A DNA stretch of 5,384 nt from CALRBF01 sp964646465 (GTDB lineage Bacteria; Patescibacteriota; Minisyncoccia; SW-4-49-11), in assembly GCA_964646465.1 (NCBI GenBank), contig CAZYEN010000020.1, positions 1-5,384 on the forward strand. The letters are read 5' to 3'. A program made the position numbers and the translations under genes. Below are positions 1 to 5,384 of this stretch, piece after piece; position 1 is the stretch's first letter; the number at the start of each line of letters is the position of its first letter. The notes under the pieces were generated by a model, which worked only from the letters and a program-made list of their open reading frames with translations, ran no database searches and was not told where the DNA came from.

Positions 1-645
1 TATATTATCACCAGTACCCAAAGCAATTCCTGACTGTATAAAATTACCAAATTGATCTATTTTAGTTAGTCTAGGTACAATCTGTTGAAGTTCTTGCCAA
101 GTAGCTGGAGGATTGGTTATACCAGCATCATTAAAGGCATCTTTATTATAAAATAATGCTAAAGTGTCTGTATATAAAGGAAAACCATACACTTTATCTT
201 CAAATACAAAATCTTCATAAACTAAATCTACAAATCTATCTTTATATTCTTTCAATGTCATTATCTCCTCTGGCATTGGTGCCAATTTATTTTTATGCTT
301 ACTATACCAAGTATGATGCATAGCAAATATATCAGGCCCTCTATTTTCAGCTAATGCATTTACTAACTCAGTCTCATATTCTTGAGGTGTTAATTTACGA
401 TAGTCTATCTTTATATTACTATATTGTTTCCTAAATTCTGAGATATAACTATTCATTAATTCACTTTCATCCCACAATCCCCATACTACTAGATCTGCAT
501 TTTCTAATTTCACACCTCTTCCTCTAGGATTAAATCCTAAAGCATTAGCTAACATTAATACAATCATAGCTGTCATTAATACACCAGCTACTATGATAAC
601 TTTTTTATTTTTAATAAAAGAATCTAATGAATTGTTTTTAGCCAT
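1..645 (-). CDS. ABC transporter extracellular solute-binding protein, N-terminal part (cut by window edge)
   Basis: The frame is open from ATG at 645 to the left edge (215 codons, no stop), so only the N-terminal half or so is present. Residues 1-15 are polar and Lys-rich (ending KNKK), followed by a hydrophobic helix at about 16-38. There is no lipobox Cys, so the protein is probably held on the outer face of the membrane by this uncleaved helix. From about residue 50 the sequence looks like a family 1 (sugar-type) solute-binding protein: a first strand LVVWGLWDE (52-60), a spaced helix, GPDIFAMHH (103-111), then VYGFPLYTDTLALFYNKD (152-169) and PPATWQEL (179-186). The YGFP...ALFYNKD and P.TW.EL blocks are typical of this family. 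The likely role is capture of a sugar or similar solute for an ABC importer; the ligand cannot be read from sequence. Permease genes would be expected further along the same strand, outside the window. The start lies 2 bases after the methyltransferase stop, suggesting coupled expression. Fold call is good; substrate unknown. Confidence 0.85.
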   Translation of the reverse strand, partial: MAKNNSLDSFIKNKKVIIVAGVLMTAMIVLMLANALGFNPRGRGVKLENADLVVWGLWDESELMNSYISEFRKQYSNIKIDYRKLTPQEYETELVNALAENRGPDIFAMHHTWYSKHKNKLAPMPEEIMTLKEYKDRFVDLVYEDFVFEDKVYGFPLYTDTLALFYNKDAFNDAGITNPPATWQELQQIVPRLTKIDQFGNFIQSGIALGTGDNI

Positions 646-647
646 GA

Positions 648-1190
648 TTATAATTTATTAAAGATATATCCATAATGGTATTTTCCTGCTTTAATTTTAT
701 AATCTATTGAGAAGCCATTATTCTGAACTAAAGATACTATTTCTCTTTCTGGTAAGCGTAAATTTTTAGCTGGGCCAATAGGACTTGTCATATCCCATTC
801 AATCATAGCTAATTTAGCATTAGATTTAAGAACTCTATGTGCTTCTTGAATTAATTTCTTTTTATTACTAACTTGAAACATAATATTATGAATCATTACT
901 AAATCTAGTGATTCTTTTTGTAACTTAGAACCTGAATCACATTCTAAATTAGCTAAAATCAACTCTATATTAGTTATAGATTTTATCTTAGACCTACTCC
1001 TCAATGATTGATGCGCTGATTCTAATACATCAATAGCATAGACTCTACCTTGGTTTGAAAGTAACTCAGCTATTGCAATAGCAAAGTCTCCAGCTCCACT
1101 ACCAAAATCTGCAACCTGACTATTAGATTCAATGTTAAATTGATTTACTATTTCTTGTGGTGATAAAAATCTATTAGTTTGATCTAGCAT
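648..1190 (-). CDS. Class I SAM-dependent methyltransferase, substrate unknown
   Basis: This complete gene encodes 180 residues, short for a stand-alone methyltransferase but enough for one Rossmann-like domain. Motif I, the SAM-binding glycine loop, is VADFGSGAGDF at residues 26-36. The acidic residue that would hold the SAM ribose is Asp54 in VYAIDV (50-55). Motif IV is LDLVMIHNIMFQV (95-107), followed by the helix and strand EAHRVLKSNAKLAMIEWD (116-133). This order matches the Methyltransf_11/31 (UbiE-like) group. The N-terminal segment RFLSPQEIVNQFNI (7-20) is the usual helix before motif I. No substrate-specific domain is present, so a small-molecule, lipid, RNA or protein target cannot be chosen. 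No membrane segment is seen, so it is probably cytosolic. The ATG at 1190 is preceded by a clear promoter but no Shine-Dalgarno sequence. It is separated from gyrA by 66 bases and precedes the solute-binding protein gene by 2 bases; that pairing gives no obvious functional clue. Confidence 0.88.
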   Translation of the reverse strand: MLDQTNRFLSPQEIVNQFNIESNSQVADFGSGAGDFAIAIAELLSNQGRVYAIDVLESAHQSLRSRSKIKSITNIELILANLECDSGSKLQKESLDLVMIHNIMFQVSNKKKLIQEAHRVLKSNAKLAMIEWDMTSPIGPAKNLRLPEREIVSLVQNNGFSIDYKIKAGKYHYGYIFNKL

Positions 1191-1218
1191 AATTTATTTT
1201 AATTTTGAACTTGATTTA

Positions 1219-1247
1219 AGTATAAAAGATTTTATCGAAATAGTCAA
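1219..1247 (-). promoter_or_regulatory. Sigma-70-type promoter for the methyltransferase / solute-binding protein unit
   Basis: Read on the minus strand, a -35 box TTGACT (1247-1242) and a -10 box TATACT (1224-1219) are separated by exactly 17 bases. Each hexamer has five of six consensus bases and the spacing is optimal. The -35 box begins 10 bases past the gyrA stop codon. Transcription would start near the A at about 1212, giving a leader of roughly 22 bases before the ATG at 1190. That leader is A/T-rich and has no Shine-Dalgarno sequence. The hexamers and spacing are seen directly; activity and start position are inferred. Confidence 0.75.
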
Positions 1248-1256
1248 ATAAGTTTT

Positions 1257-3746
1257 TTATTCTTCACCTTCAACCTCATCTTCTGTGGTCACTGCAATAG
1301 ATGCAATGGTATCATCTTTGGTTAGTCTCATAATTTTCACTCCTTGGGTATCTCTGGATAAAGTAGGGATATCTTTTTGAATATTCAGCTTTATTATATT
1401 ACCACCTAGAGATATAGCTATTAGCTCTTTACTATCTGCTGTAACAACTTGTGCCCCAATAACTGTGCCTGTTTTAGTGGTAACTTTAGAGACTTTAACC
1501 CCACTACCTCCTCTTTTTTGTACCTTATAGTGACTTAATTTACTCTTTTTACCGTAACCATAAGATGTAGCAATAACTAACCAGCCTTGTTCATCCCCTG
1601 ATCGGATAGTTTGCATAGATAAAACTGTATCATCTGATTTAAGAGTTATAGCTTTAACTCCAGCTGCTGTTCTTCCCATTGGTCTTAACTCTTCTTGAGG
1701 AAATCTAATCGCCTTACCTTGGCTTGTGAATAAAATGATATCATCATCCGGACAAGTAATAGTAGCTTGAATTAAAGTATCATTGTCTTTCAAATTAATT
1801 GCTATGATTCCACCTTTTCTGACATTAGCATAGACTGACATTACACTTTTTTTGATAATTCCTAATTTAGTGACAATAGAGATGAAACTATTTGAAGAAT
1901 CTTCCATTGGCAAAATAGATTGAATTTGTTCCTGCTTAGATAATTCTAAGAAATTAACAATGGATTGACCTTTAGCTATTCTAGATCCTTGAGGAATCTC
2001 ATATGCTTTTAATTTCAAAACTCTACCATTATTAGTGAAGAATAATAACTTAGCATGCGTAGTGGTGTGTAGAAAAATTGATACAGAATCATCTTCTCTA
2101 GTCTTAACCCCAGATATTCCTACTCCGCCACGCCTTTGAGAACGATATTCTTTCGGGTCTACTCGTTTAATATAACCATCTTTAGTCAAAATTATAATAG
2201 TATCTTCATTTGGGATAAAATCTGTCTCTTTGAAATCTCCTAAATCTTCTTTGAATACTCTTGTTTTTCTATCGTCACCATATTGATCAGAGACTTCTTG
2301 TAAATCATTCTTAATAATTGCAAAGATTCTTTCCTCAGAGGCTAATATTGATTCTAATTCTTGAATTAATATTACCAACTCAGCTAATTCATCTAAAATT
2401 TTCTGTCGTTCCAATCCAGCCAAAGTCTGGAGTCGCATATCTAGAATTGCTTGAGCTTGTAATTGACTAAATTCAAATCTTTTAATCAAATTTAATTTGG
2501 CAATTTCTTTACTCTCAGAGCCACGAATAATACTAATAACCTCGTCTATAAAATCTAAAGCTTTTTTGAGTCCTTCTAAAATATGAGCTCGATCTTTGGC
2601 TTGTTGTAACTCAAATTCAGTTTTCCTGATTACCACCTCTTTACGATGTCTAATATAATACTGTAAAGCCTGCTTTAGAGATAGTGTTTTTGGTTCTATC
2701 CCATCACAAAGAGCCAACATGTTAACATGATAAGTCTTTTGCAAATCAGTCAGTTTATATAGTTTGTTCAATACCTTTTGTGGATAAGCATCAGATTTTA
2801 ACTCAATTACTATTCTAACTTTTTTAGATGACTCATCTCTAATATCCTTAATCCCATCTAATTTTTTATCGCGAACTAAATTAGCCATTTTCTCAATCAG
2901 AGTAGCTTTATTAGTTTGATAAGTCATCTCTGAAACAATAATATCAAAAGCATTACCCTTCTTACCCCTCTCTACAATCTCAGCCTTAGCTCTAGTGACT
3001 AATGGACCTCTCCCTGTAGCATAAACCTGTCTAATATTATCTATATTATATAATTCTCCACCAGTTGGAAAATCAGGACCTTTCACAAACTTCAACAATT
3101 CCTCAATAGTAATATCTGGATTTTCAATCAAAGCAATAGTTGCTCCCACTACTTCTTTCAAGTTATGTGGCGGGATATTAGTTGCCATACCAACAGCAAT
3201 TCCTGTTCCTCCATTTATCAATAAATTTGGCACCCTAGCTGGAAGCACACTCGGCTCATTGCGACTACCATCGTAGTTGGGAGTAAAGTTAACAGTATTT
3301 TTATCTATATCTAATAACATTTCCCGAGTTATCTTGGCCATCTTTGCCTCAGTATACCTCATCGCAGCTGCTGAATCACCATCCATAGATCCAAAGTTTC
3401 CCTGCCCATTTACTAAAGTATATCTCAAAGAAAAGTATTGGGCCATTCTAACTAAAGAATCATACACAGCCGTATCTCCATGAGGATGATATTTACCAAG
3501 TACATCTCCAACTATTTTGGCAGACTTGCTAAACTTTGCCTCCGGCCTAAGACCAAGCTCATGCATGGCGTATAAAATTCTTCTGTGAACTGGTTTTAAA
3601 CCATCTCTGACATCAGGTAAAGCTCTATCTATAATCACACTCATTGAGTAGTCAATATAGGCATTCTCCATCTCAGAAACAATATCAGTAAATTCTATAT
3701 TACCCATATTTTCAATCTTTTGGATATTGGTGTCTTCTGTTGCCAT
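1257..3746 (-). CDS. gyrA: DNA gyrase subunit A
   Basis: GyrA is the DNA-cleaving subunit of gyrase (A2B2 with GyrB), which introduces negative supercoils using ATP. The gene is complete at 829 residues, in the normal range. The N-terminal topoisomerase IIA domain starts near residue 18 with a typical block, MENAYIDYSMSVIIDRALP (26-44). The winged-helix DNA-binding region includes GKYHPHGDTAVYD (84-96). The catalytic pair is Arg130-Tyr131 in AAAMRYTE, with Tyr131 forming the covalent DNA link. Ile182-Gly186 and nearby residues (GGTGIAVGMATNIPPHN, 179-195) are also strongly conserved. A coiled-coil stretch spans about 365-490. The C-terminal beta-pinwheel runs from about 512 to 815 and carries a GyrA box QRRGGVG (537-543), GRTAAGVKAI (691-700) and RDTQGVKIMRL (798-808), then an acidic tail (EDEVEGEE). 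The GyrA box favours GyrA over ParC. The quinolone-region residue equivalent to E. coli Ser83 is Thr92, and Asp87 is kept as Asp96. The ATG at 3746 lies 8 bases after the upstream stop, without a Shine-Dalgarno sequence; Met14 is a possible alternative start. Confidence 0.98.
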   Translation of the reverse strand: MATEDTNIQKIENMGNIEFTDIVSEMENAYIDYSMSVIIDRALPDVRDGLKPVHRRILYAMHELGLRPEAKFSKSAKIVGDVLGKYHPHGDTAVYDSLVRMAQYFSLRYTLVNGQGNFGSMDGDSAAAMRYTEAKMAKITREMLLDIDKNTVNFTPNYDGSRNEPSVLPARVPNLLINGGTGIAVGMATNIPPHNLKEVVGATIALIENPDITIEELLKFVKGPDFPTGGELYNIDNIRQVYATGRGPLVTRAKAEIVERGKKGNAFDIIVSEMTYQTNKATLIEKMANLVRDKKLDGIKDIRDESSKKVRIVIELKSDAYPQKVLNKLYKLTDLQKTYHVNMLALCDGIEPKTLSLKQALQYYIRHRKEVVIRKTEFELQQAKDRAHILEGLKKALDFIDEVISIIRGSESKEIAKLNLIKRFEFSQLQAQAILDMRLQTLAGLERQKILDELAELVILIQELESILASEERIFAIIKNDLQEVSDQYGDDRKTRVFKEDLGDFKETDFIPNEDTIIILTKDGYIKRVDPKEYRSQRRGGVGISGVKTREDDSVSIFLHTTTHAKLLFFTNNGRVLKLKAYEIPQGSRIAKGQSIVNFLELSKQEQIQSILPMEDSSNSFISIVTKLGIIKKSVMSVYANVRKGGIIAINLKDNDTLIQATITCPDDDIILFTSQGKAIRFPQEELRPMGRTAAGVKAITLKSDDTVLSMQTIRSGDEQGWLVIATSYGYGKKSKLSHYKVQKRGGSGVKVSKVTTKTGTVIGAQVVTADSKELIAISLGGNIIKLNIQKDIPTLSRDTQGVKIMRLTKDDTIASIAVTTEDEVEGEE

Positions 3747-3754
3747 AATTTTAA

Positions 3755-4342
3755 CTATTTAATCTGTGGTTCTAATGCCTTGATCTCAACTGAGTCAAAA
3801 GGTAAATCTGCTTTTTTGGAACTAAATTCAGATTGAGGTTCTGTTTTTACCCCATATTCACTGCTCAAAGCTTGAAGCTGTGACTCATTTTCATACACTG
3901 GAATTACAATTCTAGGCTCAACAGCATTAATCAACTGAATTGACTTTTCTGAACCAAAAGAACCATTCATAGACATCAAGAGAATATCTGGACTACCCAA
4001 AAACTCTAAATCTTTAGAGTCTAATCCTTGAGCAACACCCAATATAATAACTAATAATATACCTTCTGCAGATAATGACACTAAATTGATAGGATGAGTC
4101 ATAGATTCTTGTTGAATAGATTTAACCCTGACAGTCACACCCTGATAAGAATATTCTCCTGCTCCACTAATGTGATAGCCCTTAGAATTATCAAAAGCTA
4201 ATTTGTTAGTAGATATAGTTAAATCATTGTCTTTAATCGCAATAATTGGTTTAGAACCCTCTTCCGTCACAGGATTAATAACTATTCTGTAATCTTTACC
4301 TTTAACCGTAAGAGTAATATTATTTTGCCATTGTATCTGCAT
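3755..4342 (-). CDS. MBL-fold-like protein lacking the metal ligands (likely non-catalytic)
   Basis: This complete gene encodes 195 residues. The layout resembles the small UPF0173/Lactamase_B_3-like MBL proteins: an opening MQIQWQNNITLTVKG (1-15), a strand and turn VINPVTEE (21-28), HISGAGEYSYQGVTV (57-71) matching the usual ISGPGEY..KGV block, a helix with LEFLGSPDILLMSMNG (112-127), and IQLINAVEPRIVIPVY (135-150) matching the usual ...I.PRIVIPMHY ending. The metal-binding HxHxDH motif expected just before the ISGAGEY block is replaced by ISTNKLAFDN (43-52). The usual HLGD strand appears as VIILGVAQG (98-106), and the last His of the IPMHY-type motif is Tyr150. So no canonical zinc ligand set remains. 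It is probably a folded non-enzymatic relative, or a protein with another role. No signal peptide is evident; the hydrophobic stretch at 95-103 is most likely a core strand. It sits 6 bases after gatB and 8 bases before gyrA, so it is probably cotranscribed. The fold assignment comes from recalled family patterns and was not aligned. Confidence 0.7.
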   Translation of the reverse strand: MQIQWQNNITLTVKGKDYRIVINPVTEEGSKPIIAIKDNDLTISTNKLAFDNSKGYHISGAGEYSYQGVTVRVKSIQQESMTHPINLVSLSAEGILLVIILGVAQGLDSKDLEFLGSPDILLMSMNGSFGSEKSIQLINAVEPRIVIPVYENESQLQALSSEYGVKTEPQSEFSSKKADLPFDSVEIKALEPQIK

Positions 4343-4348
4343 ATTGAA

Positions 4349-5384
4349 TTATTTATTCTGAGTAATAGTATCGTGTAGTAATTGCTTAGCAATTTGAGGG
4401 TTTGCACTACCTTTTGAATATCTCATAACCTGCCCTACTAAGAATTGTATCACATTCTCATTACCACCTCTGTAATCTGAGACAACTTTTTCCTGCTCCA
4501 AGATAACTTGATCGATAATTTGTTGCAAAGCATCAGTGTCATTAACCTGCTTTAGACCTTGAGATTCTACAATATCACTAGGATCTGAGCCGGTCTCTAA
4601 CATTTGCAATAACAAAGTCTGAGCTCCAGTGGAAGATACCTCTCCACTAAAGACAATCTTTATAAACTCAGCATAGTTCTCAGCAGTAATTGGGGAACTC
4701 TTGAAATTAAAGCCCTTATAGGCATAATGCTTAATAAGCTCAGTCAAAAGATAATTAGCAGATAATTTAATAAGCTTAGAGTGTTCAGACTCAACTAATT
4801 GCTTATCTTCAGATTTAATCCAAGCTTCTAATTCGGAGACAACTTGTTCAAAATAATCAGCCAAAGCCTTATTTTTAACTAAAATCTCAATTTGCTGAGT
4901 TTGTAAATTATATTGAGTAGTAAATCGCTGTCTTTTCGCAATCGGAAGCTCAGCTTTAATAGACGCAGCATCAGCTACAATTGCAGCAGTCTCAAAAGGA
5001 GGAATATCCGGCTCTACAAAATACCTATAATCATTAGCATTTTCTTTCTTCCTTTGGCTAAAAGTGATAGCCTTAACATCATCCCAACCTCTAGTCTCTT
5101 GAGCCACTTCACCGCCTTGATTCAAAACCTCAGCTTGTCTAGTCATTTCATAAACAATCGCCTGTTCCACAACACGAAATGAGTTCAAGTTCTTAATCTC
5201 AACCTTAGTCCCAAAAGTATCCGTCCCCTTCTCCCGAAGAGAAATATTAACCTCACATCGCATCTGACCCTTATCCATATCCCCATCCGAGATATCCAAA
5301 TATCTCAAAATTAACTGCAATTCCTCACAAAAAACCTTAGCCTCCTCAGCAGTACGAATATCCGGCTCAGTCACCAACTCCATC
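4349..5384 (-). CDS. gatB: Asp-tRNA(Asn)/Glu-tRNA(Gln) amidotransferase subunit B, C-terminal part (cut by window edge)
   Basis: GatB binds misacylated Glu-tRNA(Gln) or Asp-tRNA(Asn), activates the carboxylate with ATP and receives ammonia from GatA within the GatCAB complex. The window holds the last 344 codons plus one base; the leading MELVTEPDIR is an internal GatB motif (normally preceded by P-L), not a start, so roughly 130-150 N-terminal residues lie beyond the right edge. Numbering from that Met, family blocks are DMDKGQMRCEVNISLR (35-50), GTKVEIKNLNSFR (58-70), QETRGWDD (95-102) and ANDYRYFVEPDIPP (116-129). The tail (about 195-340) is the helical, tRNA-contacting GatB/YqeY domain: IVESQGLKQVND (271-282), then FLVGQVMRYSKGSANP (314-329). 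The stop is TAA at 4349. It is followed after 6 bases by the MBL-like gene and then gyrA, suggesting an operon. gatA and gatC are not in the window. Its 5' half is richer in GC than the genes to the left. Confidence 0.97.
   Translation of the reverse strand, partial: MELVTEPDIRTAEEAKVFCEELQLILRYLDISDGDMDKGQMRCEVNISLREKGTDTFGTKVEIKNLNSFRVVEQAIVYEMTRQAEVLNQGGEVAQETRGWDDVKAITFSQRKKENANDYRYFVEPDIPPFETAAIVADAASIKAELPIAKRQRFTTQYNLQTQQIEILVKNKALADYFEQVVSELEAWIKSEDKQLVESEHSKLIKLSANYLLTELIKHYAYKGFNFKSSPITAENYAEFIKIVFSGEVSSTGAQTLLLQMLETGSDPSDIVESQGLKQVNDTDALQQIIDQVILEQEKVVSDYRGGNENVIQFLVGQVMRYSKGSANPQIAKQLLHDTITQNK

Noticed and set aside
1222..1235. Small inverted repeat ATAAAA-GA-TTTTAT in the promoter spacer, a possible operator
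   Set aside because: The arms are only six A/T bases in AT-rich DNA and do not extend outward, so chance explains it well.
1191..1256. Possible intrinsic terminator after gyrA
   Set aside because: No GC-containing stem followed by a T run is present on the minus strand; the best stem is four base pairs (ACTT/AAGT).
3277..3483. Plus-strand open frame of 68 codons inside gyrA
   Set aside because: It lies fully opposite the conserved breakage domain of gyrA, has no family resemblance or start signal, and is explained as an antisense shadow.
4031..4060. Hydrophobic run GILLVIILGVA in the MBL-like protein as a membrane helix
   Set aside because: It is only about 11 residues long and falls where the MBL fold has a buried strand.
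4913..5182. Plus-strand open frame of 89 codons inside gatB
   Set aside because: It is opposite conserved GatB blocks, its translation is low-complexity Ser/Leu/Ile/Arg-rich, and no promoter or homology supports it.
5381..5383. ATG at the right edge as the start of gatB
   Set aside because: MELVTEPD is a conserved internal GatB motif and about 130-150 residues of the family precede it, so the gene continues past the window.

Overview
All five protein genes in this window lie on the minus strand, so the window reads right to left. In transcription order they are: the C-terminal part of gatB (Asp/Glu-tRNA amidotransferase subunit B, cut by the right edge), a small protein resembling a metallo-beta-lactamase (MBL) fold but without metal ligands, a complete gyrA (DNA gyrase subunit A, 829 codons), a small class I SAM-dependent methyltransferase, and the N-terminal 215 codons of a membrane-anchored ABC-type solute-binding protein (cut by the left edge).

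The window appears to hold two transcription units. gatB, the MBL-like gene and gyrA are separated by only 6 and 8 bases and look like one operon. The 66-base gap after gyrA is the only real intergenic space. It contains a near-consensus sigma-70 promoter (TTGACT, 17 bases, TATACT) aimed at the methyltransferase gene, which is followed after 2 bases by the solute-binding protein gene. No hairpin terminator is visible after gyrA, so read-through from the first unit into the second is possible.

The organism is a low-GC bacterium using the standard code (TGG for Trp, TAA/TAG stops, no in-frame TGA). None of the four gene starts in the window has a recognisable Shine-Dalgarno sequence; all have A/T-rich leaders. 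The MBL-like protein resembles a family I associate with Candidate Phyla Radiation (Patescibacteria, Parcubacteria-like) genomes, and a solute-binding protein held by an N-terminal membrane helix rather than a lipid-modified Cys fits that too. This placement is an inference and has not been tested by a search. gatB implies an indirect route to Gln-tRNA and/or Asn-tRNA.

Most of the window is core housekeeping. No mobile element, CRISPR array, RNA gene or new multi-gene system is visible. The points most worth a second look are the MBL-like protein with its metal-binding residues lost, the clear promoter with a short leader lacking a Shine-Dalgarno sequence, and the GC gradient from gatB to the left edge.
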